Below, piece after piece: positions 11,301 to 19,152 of a stretch of 64,000 bases of DNA (position 1 is its first letter; the number at the start of each line of letters is the position of its first letter). The DNA lies in the NCBI RefSeq assembly GCF_017352195.1, contig NZ_CP071445.1, positions 1,798,001 to 1,862,000 of the forward strand, in the 5' to 3' direction. The stretch comes from Sedimentibacter sp. zth1. Its GTDB lineage: Bacteria; Bacillota; Clostridia; Tissierellales; Sedimentibacteraceae. Made by a program: the position numbers and the translations under genes. The notes under the pieces were generated by a model. It did not search any database and was not told the origin of the DNA. It saw nothing but the letters and a program-made list of their open reading frames with translations.

Positions 11301-13114
11301 GTATCGTAAGGGTTATTGGTGTCGCATACATTAAAACATCTAACAGATAACAAATACTGTTTATTAGGTAAAGTAAACGGTATATTAATTTTGTTAGTTT
11401 GAGAATATTGTTTCTGTTGTTCATTTATTAAAATTTCATAGCCTACTGCTTCTGACTGAGCTGTCCAACTCAAATTTATATTGGAAGACTGTAAAGCAGC
11501 TTTCACTCCTAATACTTTTGATGGTCTATTAGGTGTGGTAATAACATCAAGAGCAGTTTCACTCCAATTCCCATATGTAGTTAAGTTTGATTTCCCTCGA
11601 ATTTTATACCTATAAGTTTGATTAGTTAATAAACCTGTATCAGTATATGAGGTTACCATAATATTATCTATTTGTTTTGTTTCAGTTACAGAGCCATTAA
11701 CTACGGTTTCTCTTAATAAATCATATACATAAGCTCCCTGCGAAGAATTCCATGTTAAGCTTATTGAATTATTTGTCTTATTTGTGCAAGTTAACCCTAC
11801 CGGAGCTAATGGTGTTGTTTTAATGCTTGCTTCTTGACTTACAGCTTCAGTACCGTTTTCTCTGTCTCTTGCATATACGATAATTTTATACTCTGTGTTA
11901 CCCGCTAAATTAGTCGCTGTGATAGTCTTTGACGGAAGTTGTATCCAAACAGCGTTTTCAGATAATGTCCCATTGCTGGATAAATATTTATTACCAACCT
12001 TTATTTTATATAATATATCAATAGGGTTCGCATCTGAAATATTTATTTTTATTGAGTTATTGTTGCCTGCTATAAGGCTTGTTGACGGAGCTTGAGTCTT
12101 TGTAGTAAATGTACTGTTAAATGGAGAAGATATATTGCCCTTTATATCTCTTGCCTCCACCTTATACGAATATTTAGTAAGTGGAGAAAGATTACCTATA
12201 CTATAGGAACTATGGGAAGGTAACCACCCCGTTACATTAGAACCTACAGTATATCTATACTCTATTGGTGCTGATATATCATTTGCAAAAACAGAAATAT
12301 TTGCACTATTATATGTAGTAGATACTGAGCATTTATTTATAACAGGTGCTTCAGTATCAACCCTAAATAATTTTTGTACAACGGCTGCATATCCTGAGTT
12401 AGGCAAGATTATTCCACTATCAGTATCATCAGTGATTCTAACCTTAACAGTAATTGTATTTATTCCTTGCTTTAGTTTTGTAGCGTCAATGCCTTTACTA
12501 AAAGTAACAGTTTTAGTTGATTTAGTATCATGTACAATTTCACTATTTTCATTTACATATATAGGTGGTTTTGGAATTATAAGATCGGGTATTTCAGTTA
12601 TACTATTAATTGAATATAATGCTTCACTAAAAGCTAATTGGCCAATTGAATATAATGCTGAACCAGGTGGTGAAGGCTCATTTACAATGTATTCACATAA
12701 AAGTGTACTATTATCATTATCACTAACATCTATTTGTAGTTTAAAATCTGTATCCTCACTACCTAATGTAGTATTATAAGATAAGTTTCTTATAGTAACA
12801 GTAGGGGGATTGTAACAAGAAGCACAGTTTTGAAGTTTGACATAATATCCTTTATCAACTTTTTCACCACATATTGCACATACTTCATAAACTCTATGCC
12901 CCTTTTCTGTATGGGGACCATATTCACGTACGAATTTGTGATGTAACCCTTCTATAGGTGGTAAGGGTGTCACATAACTTACTTTTTGTACAGTTGTAGA
13001 TGTTCCGATTGGGTTATAAGCATAAGCAGTTTCTGCAAATGCACCTTGTACAAAATTAATTTGAATAATAATACAAAGTAAAACTATAAGCAATTTTTTT
13101 ATTCTTTTTTTCAT
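8345..13114 (-). CDS. Large secreted fibronectin type III repeat protein with N-terminal zinc-knuckle-like segment and cohesin-like C-terminus
   Basis: 1589 residues, ATG preceded by AGGAGG. An N-terminal signal peptide ends near AFAETAYA. A short cysteine-rich segment around residues 75-105 has two CxxC pairs (CAIC and CASC) about 19 residues apart, like a structural zinc ribbon. An Ig-like region follows, then roughly a dozen fibronectin type III units, each with the usual pattern of a conserved Trp strand (e.g. LSWEQS, ISWNSV, LNWNNV) and an S-Y-x-VRA-type strand. The last 110 residues (from about QVTIDEGEEFSI) look like a cohesin-type beta-sandwich. No catalytic domain, SLH or LPXTG anchor is visible. 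It is the first gene of a two-gene unit with the S8-Rhs gene, so a scaffold, adhesin or delivery partner is plausible but inferred. Low-similarity tandem repeats argue against recent expansion. Confidence 0.9.
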   Translation of the reverse strand: MKKRIKKLLIVLLCIIIQINFVQGAFAETAYAYNPIGTSTTVQKVSYVTPLPPIEGLHHKFVREYGPHTEKGHRVYEVCAICGEKVDKGYYVKLQNCASCYNPPTVTIRNLSYNTTLGSEDTDFKLQIDVSDNDNSTLLCEYIVNEPSPPGSALYSIGQLAFSEALYSINSITEIPDLIIPKPPIYVNENSEIVHDTKSTKTVTFSKGIDATKLKQGINTITVKVRITDDTDSGIILPNSGYAAVVQKLFRVDTEAPVINKCSVSTTYNSANISVFANDISAPIEYRYTVGSNVTGWLPSHSSYSIGNLSPLTKYSYKVEARDIKGNISSPFNSTFTTKTQAPSTSLIAGNNNSIKINISDANPIDILYKIKVGNKYLSSNGTLSENAVWIQLPSKTITATNLAGNTEYKIIVYARDRENGTEAVSQEASIKTTPLAPVGLTCTNKTNNSISLTWNSSQGAYVYDLLRETVVNGSVTETKQIDNIMVTSYTDTGLLTNQTYRYKIRGKSNLTTYGNWSETALDVITTPNRPSKVLGVKAALQSSNINLSWTAQSEAVGYEILINEQQKQYSQTNKINIPFTLPNKQYLLSVRCFNVCDTNNPYDTTKWTNEGEWSEPSIIYTSSNIPKNIVINNVTFDNVQFTWDKNNNPNSVLYKCSLYKGDNLINESNEINTNSYSFSGLDAQTQYTVKVCSINSNGVKSSGIAEKVFSTKIAPPDAPSQLRSSAKDKQITLSWEQSARAKFYIIKRDGVVIADKITDNKFLDTGLTPNTTYTYEIIASNESGVLVAKITQKTKGEAPTIPDGIKFNRFNTYTQVSWNEVNGANGYDIKCDGKIYNTELNTNFEHNGLTPGSVHTYSIRARNIFDNGKWSTPVTIKTISSAPIMPNGIELTATQTKINISWNSVNNADSYVVNIDGNEIRGISIPEYTYSFDPSVASESEHVVKIMAVNEGGDSGYAAPQSIKLLPRVADAPEITGNVEGAAICINWNSIENASSYKIEIDNATCTTTSAITTSYIDSVSSLTQPHTYKVRALFDEREGGWSYPVTVKAIPTAPSQVLGTSGQNIVTIQWSKCDVANIYELSADGVIIYSGPNTTFIHSSLLDNSTHNYSVRAGNQSGYSEWSESITITTKREITSIPQNIKPSKINQGSIVVSWDSVKDAKGYMVKINGGQSQNVDVPMISIATTPQAFYAVRVAAVLDYEQNILGEWSHEISFSGPQAIPEAPILENINATEFAIELNWNNVANAQGYEVEIENNKIVKVYSNAYHDFDIPPKTTRSYRIRSYNESGSSIWSESISASTNEALPGAPINILCKNSLTTTGAAISIDWNDVKDAISYEVKDSSGNSYTTTDSTITIDGLTNGTLYQFQVRALTTVGQGPWGSTVYCVTDISTPKNLIVSNAEDGGIQLKWDTSKGASQYEIEMDGVIVATTEESSINILQAGRYLTHSFRIRALNTFKTSEWTEQLMYNQNIPLQVTIDEGEEFSIMMPVSNVKDINQYKMTIAINTDELVLVDVCEFTPELDTTTTYFKDNNMQIIVENKDNLCYITIFVKNKSVREMTGIINSIKFVGKKKCTSQINYNVSIQQ

Positions 13115-13247
13115 ATTAAACCTCCTTAAAAATATCTGGTAACTAAGAGGATATTGATCCTCTAATTTTTAAACTTTTATTTAATATATTTTTAATTATT
13201 ACAAAATAGCCGAAAAAACAACAAAAATCAACAAACTAACAAAGTTA

Positions 13248-13276
13248 ATTATATTGTATATTTTTTACTTTTTCAA
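13248..13276 (-). promoter_or_regulatory. Predicted sigma-A promoter of FN3/S8-Rhs unit
   Basis: On the minus strand a TTGAAA -35 and a perfect TATAAT -10 are separated by 17 bases, giving a leader of about 125 bases before the FN3 start codon. Confidence 0.7.
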
Positions 13277-13295
13277 CATATATTGTTAGACGGTA

Positions 13296-13312
13296 TTCGA
13301 CTTTATTCGACA
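13296..13312 (-). promoter_or_regulatory. Tandem Spo0A-box-like heptamers
   Basis: The minus strand reads TGTCGAA, an exact match to the 0A-box core TGNCGAA, then AGTCGAA (one mismatch) exactly 10 bases on. The pair lies 20 bases upstream of the -35 of the FN3 promoter, a position compatible with activation. The match is visible; regulation by Spo0A is inferred. Confidence 0.4.
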
Positions 13313-13411
13313 CTATTATACTTATTTTACATGTTTTAACACCAAATATCATAATTCAATTCACACTAATCTTCTTACTACTACAAATTTTGAAATTGCA
13401 AGCATATTGGT

Positions 13412-13445
13412 AAAAAGGCACAGGAAATAGACATTCCTGTGCTTT
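13412..13445 (+). terminator. Hairpin repeat copy 1, terminator-like, ahead of ABC exporter
   Basis: A GCACAGGAA/TTCCTGTGC stem extended by an A-run/T-run, with loop ATAGACA and a T-rich stretch after. The core is the same as in the hairpin at 15381-15412 apart from one loop base. It lies between divergent genes, where a terminator for either neighbour is not expected. Confidence 0.6.
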
Positions 13446-13510
13446 TTATCGTTTTTTTTACATATTCATAATTTTTGTCATTGTTTATATAATTATTTCC
13501 ATAAATGTTA

Positions 13511-13539
13511 TTGTTTGTAGATGTGTTTTATGATATTAT
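13511..13539 (+). promoter_or_regulatory. Possible promoter of ABC exporter
   Basis: TTGTTT and TATTAT boxes with a 17-base spacer, about 120 bases before the start codon. The match is moderate and the region is AT-rich. Confidence 0.4.
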
Positions 13540-13663
13540 GTTATAAATTGTATATTTCTGTCATATGCTACAAAACAAAAATTTAAATTGTAGATATTTG
13601 TGGTGGTAAAAGCAGAGCACGGACAGAATAGAAATATTCTATTACATTGTGAAGGGGTTAAAA

Positions 13664-15355
13664 ATGAAGAAAATTTTAATGAAAATTTATATTTTTATAT
13701 TAGTTGTTATTAATAGCTTATCGACTGTTTTATTTGCTTTATCATTTATAGGTATTATTGATAATTTAACTAAAAATAATTTTATATTATTTAGAAAAAA
13801 TTTAATATTTTTAATATGTATCGTAGTATTTCAAATTATAACAGGTTATATATATTCACGACAAAAAAACAAATATGTTGCGCATACTGTTATATCTCTA
13901 AAATCTAGACTAAGTGAAAAAATATTTGCATTATCAATTACAAGTTTTAATAAAAAAGAAATAGGCGAATATATATCATTTTTGTTTAATGACATAAACA
14001 TGCTTGAAAAAAACTACATCATGCCAAAATTTGAGCTTTTAGAAAAAATTGTACTTGTTGTTTTATCTATTACAGGAATAATAATAATCAATCCTTTATA
14101 TTTGATAGTTTTAGTTGTTATTTTAGCTCTTTCTGTACTAATTCCTTTTGCATTAATGAAAAAAGTAGAAATTAGAAGTAAACACGTCAGTAAAAATAAT
14201 GAATTAGCTACAACAAAATATCTTGAAATATTGAATGGTTTTAAAATCATAAAACATTGGAATTTAGAAAATAAGTTTTTAAGCGAAAGTAATGACTATG
14301 TTAAAAAAATGGAATACTCTAAATTATCACTAAACAACTATTCAATTTTAGTTAATAGTAGCCTACAGTTTATGTTGAATTTTTTAATAGTTGCAGTTTT
14401 TGGATTAGGAGGAATACTCGTATCTAAAAATTTAATAACTGTCGGAATGATATTTGCTTTAACAAATTTAATAACAAATGTAACTAATCCATTTATGTCA
14501 TTAATGATGCTATTTAACCAAATAAAATCCGTAAAATATATAAAAGATAAATGCAATAAGATTTTGTCTGAAGAATACGTAGAGGGTAAACATTTATTTA
14601 AAAGTGAAGAATTTAATTCTTTACAATTAAAAAATGTATCTTTTAGTTATCCTACTTCAGAAATTGAAACACTAAATGATATTAATTATACTTTTGAGAA
14701 AGGTAAGAAATATGCTATTGTTGGTAAAAACGGAAGTGGAAAAAGTACTATAGTCAAAATTTTAGCTAAAGTACTTGATAATTATACTGGCAATATATAT
14801 TTTAATAACACTTTATTAAATGAAATTGATGAAAAAGATTATTTTAATAGAATCGGTTATATAGACCAAGATCTTTATCTTTTTAATAAATCCATTGAAG
14901 AAAACATATTTATTAAGGGAAAAGAAAATACAAGCGTAAATGAAGAAATTAAAGATAATCTATATGATGTATTTAATATAGATAAGATAAATTATGATTG
15001 CTCTAATTTAAGTGAAGAAAATAATAACTCGAAATCTTTATCTGGTGGTGAAAAGCAAAAAATAATAATTATTAGAGAGTTGTTAAAGAATATAGATATT
15101 TTATTAGCAGATGAACCAAACTCGGCTTTAGATAAAAAAACATCAAAAAATTTAATAGAGACCTTTGTAAATATTGAACCCCTAACAGTTATAATGATTA
15201 CACATACAATAAATGAAGATTTAAAAAAATTTGATAAAATATTAGTTATAGAAGATGGAACTATAGAAGAATGTGGGACATATGAAGAACTTTTATTAAA
15301 CAAGGAATATTTTCATGAACATGAACAAGTTAATGCTAATGAATTAAATAGTTAG
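13664..15355 (+). CDS. ABC exporter half-transporter (membrane domain plus ATPase)
   Basis: 563 residues from the ATG that lies 6 bases after GAAGGGG; a GTG 15 bases upstream is in frame but overlaps this ribosome site, so I did not use it. About 300 N-terminal residues contain several hydrophobic segments (exporter-type membrane domain). The ATPase domain has Walker A GKNGSGKST (about 354), Q-loop YIDQD, signature SLSGGEKQK (about 459), Walker B ILLADEPNSALD (about 482) and H-loop ITHT. It would work as a homodimer at the cytoplasmic membrane; the substrate is unknown (drug, lipid or peptide). No peptidase C39 domain and no convincing precursor peptide adjoin it. It is monocistronic, set between two copies of one hairpin, and very AT-rich. 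Confidence 0.9.
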   Translation: MKKILMKIYIFILVVINSLSTVLFALSFIGIIDNLTKNNFILFRKNLIFLICIVVFQIITGYIYSRQKNKYVAHTVISLKSRLSEKIFALSITSFNKKEIGEYISFLFNDINMLEKNYIMPKFELLEKIVLVVLSITGIIIINPLYLIVLVVILALSVLIPFALMKKVEIRSKHVSKNNELATTKYLEILNGFKIIKHWNLENKFLSESNDYVKKMEYSKLSLNNYSILVNSSLQFMLNFLIVAVFGLGGILVSKNLITVGMIFALTNLITNVTNPFMSLMMLFNQIKSVKYIKDKCNKILSEEYVEGKHLFKSEEFNSLQLKNVSFSYPTSEIETLNDINYTFEKGKKYAIVGKNGSGKSTIVKILAKVLDNYTGNIYFNNTLLNEIDEKDYFNRIGYIDQDLYLFNKSIEENIFIKGKENTSVNEEIKDNLYDVFNIDKINYDCSNLSEENNNSKSLSGGEKQKIIIIRELLKNIDILLADEPNSALDKKTSKNLIETFVNIEPLTVIMITHTINEDLKKFDKILVIEDGTIEECGTYEELLLNKEYFHEHEQVNANELNS

Positions 15356-15380
15356 TATATACAAGTTGAATTTCGACTCT

Positions 15381-15412
15381 TTAAGCACAGGAAATAGCCA
15401 TTCCTGTGCTTA
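15381..15412. terminator. Hairpin repeat copy 2, bidirectional terminator
   Basis: A perfect 12-bp stem TAAGCACAGGAA/TTCCTGTGCTTA with loop ATAGCCA between the convergent ABC exporter and M29-like genes. Its core is nearly identical to the hairpin upstream of the exporter at 13412-13445. Confidence 0.75.
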
Positions 15413-15415
15413 GTT

Positions 15416-16417
15416 TTAATCAAACATTATTTTTCCAGTACCTACAAAATCCATATGCATAACACATTTGTTTTGTCCACCGAATAATGTATTCATTCCA
15501 ATACCCAAATGGAATGTGCCATACATTTTTTCATCTAAAACCTCATATCCAATTAATTCAGTAACATTTTTATTCATACCAATCCCTAATTCACCAATTA
15601 TATTACCATTAGGAGGTAATTCTTTTAAAAATCCGTTAAATTCGTTTGAATCTGATGATATAATTTTTCCATTTTCAACGGTTAATATAACTTTTTCAAC
15701 TGTAAAATCATCATCCAAATAAAGTTTATCAAAATATATTGTTCCGTTTGTTTTATCTTCTATAGGAGCTATGCTTATCTCTCCACACGGTAAATCACCA
15801 TCCCCAGCATCAACAAACCATTTCCTATTATCAAGTGATAATTTCAATTCACAATTTTGGCTTGTTTTTATGCATACAGATGATTTATTTTTTATACTTT
15901 CTACTTTTTGCAGGCATTCTTTTTTTAGTTCATCATAATCAATGTTGTATGCATTTGTCATTTTTTCAATAAACAATTTGGGTTCTATATTTGATTCCTT
16001 TGCCAACTGTTCTGTGGGTATTCTAATCTGAACAAATTTTTTCATATCACTTAACACATCAAATGTTTTAGACATATACTCTCTATATAAATTAAACTTC
16101 TCTTTACTTAAGTTTTGTGAAGGAATCACAGGTTTATACATACAAATGTCAATTATAACATCAAATCCTTTAAATAAATTATAGTATTTTTCATTGTAAC
16201 AAGTTTCTTTTGCAACATTAAATACATTACAATTGGTTTCTCTGGATTGTTGAAATTCAAAAGGTGTAGCTCCTAACTTGGATACCTTACAACTAAAGTT
16301 GTGTAAAACATCTCTGTCCTTATCATCTCCCCAGAAATGTAGCAGTACAAGTTCTCCTTCTTTGATTTCAATAGCTTTTACTAGTTTTTCAATTATTAAA
16401 TTATTAAATTCTATCAT
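15416..16417 (-). CDS. M29-family (AmpS/AmpT-like) metallo-aminopeptidase
   Basis: 333 residues; ATG after GAGGTAAAAATA. The C-terminal half carries the conserved M29 pattern: LPCGEISIAP (E213), GELGIGMN (E276), GTFHLGIGMN (H303) and HMDFVG (H321, D323), which correspond to the two-metal site of thermophilic aminopeptidases. It is somewhat shorter than the usual 370-410 residues; the N-terminal half is less conserved. Expected role: cytoplasmic removal of N-terminal residues from peptides with a cobalt or zinc centre. It starts 5 bases after the ArsR/DUF2087 regulator, with the 132-residue protein ahead, so the three form one transcript from the promoter at 17406-17434. The substrate may be a special peptide, since a dedicated regulator accompanies it (inference). 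Confidence 0.8.
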   Translation of the reverse strand: MIEFNNLIIEKLVKAIEIKEGELVLLHFWGDDKDRDVLHNFSCKVSKLGATPFEFQQSRETNCNVFNVAKETCYNEKYYNLFKGFDVIIDICMYKPVIPSQNLSKEKFNLYREYMSKTFDVLSDMKKFVQIRIPTEQLAKESNIEPKLFIEKMTNAYNIDYDELKKECLQKVESIKNKSSVCIKTSQNCELKLSLDNRKWFVDAGDGDLPCGEISIAPIEDKTNGTIYFDKLYLDDDFTVEKVILTVENGKIISSDSNEFNGFLKELPPNGNIIGELGIGMNKNVTELIGYEVLDEKMYGTFHLGIGMNTLFGGQNKCVMHMDFVGTGKIMFD

Positions 16418-16422
16418 TATTT

Positions 16423-16974
16423 TTACCTCAGCCTTTCGTAAATTCCATCTTCTCTTTTAAATATTTTTTCGGCAATCATTTCACGCCTGATTGTACAAAA
16501 ATCATCATTATAATCTGCTATAATTATATTTACTTCTCTTTCTGCATATTTTTTTCCTATTTCAAATGCTAGGGCAATTTTTTCTAATACAATTAGCTTT
16601 TTCTTACGTTGCACCGGTATTACTTTAAGCTTGCCATACTCAAAGAAATTTTCTATAACTTTTTTTCTGTACTGCTCTTCCCTTTGATTTTGCAAATTCT
16701 CTTCTGATGCTTCTTCTTTAATTATATCTATAATTGAATGCTTCAAAACATCTTCATTTATTGAGTAAACAGTATAATATTGTTCTTTACGAGATTGAAC
16801 TATATTTGCATCCTCAAGTTTCTTTAAGTGAAACGAAATAGTAGATGGAGTGAGCTGTAATCTTTTAGATAAAAGCTCAACATACATTGGTTCTTTTATT
16901 AGACATTTAAGTATCAACAGCCTTGATTTATCTGACAAACATTTAAATAATTTTATTGAATCAGCTTCTGTCAT
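16423..16974 (-). CDS. ArsR-type winged-helix regulator with C-terminal DUF2087 domain
   Basis: 183 residues. Residues 1-75 form an ArsR-like winged helix: FKCLSDKSRLLILKCL, the recognition helix LTPSTISFHLKKLEDANIV, then the wing YYTVYSI. Residues about 110-183 match DUF2087: YGKLKVIPVQRKKKL, REVNIIIADY, TIRREMIAEKIF. No cysteine metal-sensing motif is present, so it is not a classical metal sensor. The ATG has GGAGG 9 bases upstream, one base after the stop of the 132-residue gene, implying translational coupling. DUF2087 proteins are usually small transcription factors of unknown ligand. It probably controls its own operon with the M29-like aminopeptidase. Confidence 0.9.
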   Translation of the reverse strand: MTEADSIKLFKCLSDKSRLLILKCLIKEPMYVELLSKRLQLTPSTISFHLKKLEDANIVQSRKEQYYTVYSINEDVLKHSIIDIIKEEASEENLQNQREEQYRKKVIENFFEYGKLKVIPVQRKKKLIVLEKIALAFEIGKKYAEREVNIIIADYNDDFCTIRREMIAEKIFKREDGIYERLR

Positions 16975-16975
16975 A

Positions 16976-17374
16976 TTAATTTTCCTCCATTAATTTTTTA
17001 AATATATTTCTCAATTCATCTGCTACTGATAGTTTTACTTCTTCGATTACGCTTTCGATTACAGCATTATTCTTTTTTGCCTTTTCTAATTTAGCTCTCC
17101 ATGAAGCAGGTATTTTGTCAAATATTTTTAGATATGAAATGCAAAAATCATTATATTTTTCTTCTTCTGATAAAATCTTTTTATTATTGATTTGTTTTTC
17201 TGTAGCAGTAACCATTGTAGTAAAAATATCATAGATATTAGCTTTTATTTTTTCTAAATCAGCCTCATCCTTTCTGTTATCCTTAATCAGGTTATCATGC
17301 TTTATAATACATTCTTCTTTTTTCTTAATTACAATTCCTGTATAGCTTTTTATTAAGTCTTCTAAATTTTTCAA
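16976..17374 (-). CDS. Small charged helical protein of unknown function
   Basis: 132 residues, starting with TTG (AGGAGG 8 bases upstream; no earlier ATG in frame). The protein is rich in Lys, Glu and Ile, predicted mainly helical, without signal peptide, membrane span or recognised motif. Only a weak landmark, KIPASWRAKLEKAKK, stands out in the second half. It is the first gene of the unit with the ArsR/DUF2087 regulator and M29-like aminopeptidase, one base from the next start. I do not recognise the family. Confidence 0.75.
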   Translation of the reverse strand: MKNLEDLIKSYTGIVIKKKEECIIKHDNLIKDNRKDEADLEKIKANIYDIFTTMVTATEKQINNKKILSEEEKYNDFCISYLKIFDKIPASWRAKLEKAKKNNAVIESVIEEVKLSVADELRNIFKKLMEEN

Positions 17375-17405
17375 TTTAATACCTCCTCTATTTCCTATAT
17401 TTTAT

Positions 17406-17434
17406 ATTATAATTATAAAATTAAAATATGTCAA
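17406..17434 (-). promoter_or_regulatory. Promoter of the 132-residue/ArsR/M29 operon
   Basis: Perfect consensus on the minus strand: TTGACA, 17 bases, TATAAT, about 32 bases before the TTG start codon. Confidence 0.8.
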
Positions 17435-17548
17435 TCTATTTTTATGTTTATCTAATTAAATATTTTATAATATTAATTACTTATATTGTGATTTTTTAGA
17501 GCAATTAAGGATAAAATATACTAATAATAAATTATCAGGAGAAAATAA

Positions 17549-19090
17549 ATGCCACAAAAATGTTACTTTAATGGAGATATAATAACTTTAGAAAATGAGA
17601 TGTATGCAGACTATTTACTAATTGAAAATGATAAGATAGTTTGTGTTGGTGCTAAAAAAGAAATAGAAAAATATATATATAATGATGCAGAAATGATTGA
17701 TTTACAGAAAAAAACACTAATGCCTGCTTTTATAGATACGCACAGTCTTTTTTTTGAGTACGTGTTTTCACTTTTATATGCTAATCTTTCAGATGCCGAA
17801 AGCTTTGATGATATTAAAAAATTACTAATTTCATATAAAGAAGATAATCATATAAAAGATGGAGAATGGATAATTGGAAGTAATTATGACGATGATTTTT
17901 TAAAGGAAAAGAAACCTCCAACTGCTAAAATATTGGACAGTATACTTCCAAATAACCCTGTAGTTCTTCAGCACCAATCTGGGTATTCTGGAGTGTTAAA
18001 TTCAAAAGCATTAGAAATATTGAAAATAGATAAAATAAATGATGGTTTTTTAAAAGAGGAACAGTTCACTGCAAACCTTCAGAAAATTCCTATACCATCT
18101 ATTAATGATTTTAAAAATGCTATATTAAAGGTACAAGAAAAATACGCGAGCTTTGGTATAACTACCATGCAGGAGGGAACGTTGGTTGACTCCATGGATA
18201 AGATATTAACTCTAATAATACAGGCTAAACTATTAAAGTTAGACCTTGTAGGATATATTGACATTAAAAACGGTAATAAAATTTTAGAAAAATTTGATGA
18301 AAGTATAAAAAAATATAATAACAGATTCAAAATTGGTGGATATAAAATATTTTTGGATGGATCTCCACATAATAAAACCGCCTGGATGCTTGAACAATAT
18401 AAGGATACTGAAAATCATAACGGTAAGCCTTATTATAAGGACTTTTCATTGACTATAGATTTTAAAAAAGCAATATCTGACAATATGCAAGTATTAGCAC
18501 ACTGCAATGGTGATGCTGCAGCTAAACAATATATTGAATGTTATAAGAAAGCATTTAATTCTTCTAAACGCAAACATAACATTAGACCTGTCATAATTCA
18601 TGCTCAACTACTAACAGAAGAACAATTAATAGAAGCAAAAAAATTAGATATTATACCATCATTTTTAGTTGCAAATATATTTTATTCGGGAGATATATTA
18701 ATAAAAAATTTTGGGCTTGAAAGAGCGAGTCAAATTAATATAACAGGTTCAGCAGTCAGAAATAATGTGTTATTTACATTTCATCAAAATCCTCCTACAA
18801 TTGAAATTAATATGTTAGAAACTATTTGTTATGCTGTAAACAGAATAACAAAAGAAGGAAGAATACTGGGCGTTAATCAAAGAATAACACCTTTAGATGC
18901 TTTAAAAGCAGTTACAATAAATGCGGCATATCAATATTTTGAAGAAAATATAAAGGGAAGCTTAAAGCACGGTAAGCTTGCAGACTTAGTCATTTTAGAC
19001 AGTAATCCCCTAAAGGTTGAATACAATAAAATCAAAAATATAAAGGTTCTTGAAACTATCAAAGAAGGGAAAACTGTTTTCAAGCTTTAG
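17549..19090 (+). CDS. Amidohydrolase superfamily protein (YtcJ-like) with altered metal site
   Basis: 513 residues; ATG after AGGAGAAAATAA. Overall layout fits the amidohydrolase-3/YtcJ family: N-terminal small beta-domain with KKTLMPAFIDTHS, Lys strand GGYKIFLDGSP, His strands LAHCNGDAA and VIIHAQLL, and C-terminal GKLADLVILDSNPL. The first metal motif, normally HxH, reads H-S-L, and the position usually HQD reads HQN. The two changes together suggest either a mononuclear or an inactive enzyme. It stands alone, divergent from the M29 unit, and ends at a terminator shared with pepF. Cytoplasmic; the substrate cannot be told. Confidence 0.85.
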   Translation: MPQKCYFNGDIITLENEMYADYLLIENDKIVCVGAKKEIEKYIYNDAEMIDLQKKTLMPAFIDTHSLFFEYVFSLLYANLSDAESFDDIKKLLISYKEDNHIKDGEWIIGSNYDDDFLKEKKPPTAKILDSILPNNPVVLQHQSGYSGVLNSKALEILKIDKINDGFLKEEQFTANLQKIPIPSINDFKNAILKVQEKYASFGITTMQEGTLVDSMDKILTLIIQAKLLKLDLVGYIDIKNGNKILEKFDESIKKYNNRFKIGGYKIFLDGSPHNKTAWMLEQYKDTENHNGKPYYKDFSLTIDFKKAISDNMQVLAHCNGDAAAKQYIECYKKAFNSSKRKHNIRPVIIHAQLLTEEQLIEAKKLDIIPSFLVANIFYSGDILIKNFGLERASQINITGSAVRNNVLFTFHQNPPTIEINMLETICYAVNRITKEGRILGVNQRITPLDALKAVTINAAYQYFEENIKGSLKHGKLADLVILDSNPLKVEYNKIKNIKVLETIKEGKTVFKL

Positions 19091-19098
19091 TATAAAAT

Positions 19099-19136
19099 AA
19101 AGGGAGATAAGTCATTACACCACTTTTCTCCCTTTT
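19099..19136. terminator. Bidirectional terminator between amidohydrolase and pepF
   Basis: AAAGGGAGA/TCTCCCTTT stem with a 19-base loop and T-runs on both strands, between convergent genes. Confidence 0.65.
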
Positions 19137-19152
19137 ACTATTTATATATTAT

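Larger units (their letters stand above)
13115..13663. other. Divergent intergenic region between FN3/Rhs unit and ABC exporter
   Basis: About 550 bases without a convincing gene. It holds, left to right, an AGAGGAT/ATCCTCT hairpin in the FN3 leader (13146-13163), the FN3 promoter, a tandem Spo0A-like site, a terminator-like hairpin that recurs after the ABC exporter, a plausible exporter promoter, and a short AGAATA/TATTCT dyad (13626-13641) just ahead of the exporter's ribosome site. Confidence 0.7.

Noticed and set aside
12432-12779. 115-codon plus-strand frame inside the FN3 gene
   Set aside because: Lies opposite an intact long gene, with no start signal or recognisable sequence.
13565-13609. 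A 14-codon frame ahead of the ABC exporter ending Cys-Arg-Tyr-Leu-Trp-Trp, possibly a modified-peptide precursor
   Set aside because: No ribosome site, very short, no leader or core pattern and no modifying enzyme nearby.
13649-13663. GTG start for the ABC exporter
   Set aside because: The GTG overlaps the ribosome site GAAGGGG that serves the ATG at 13664.
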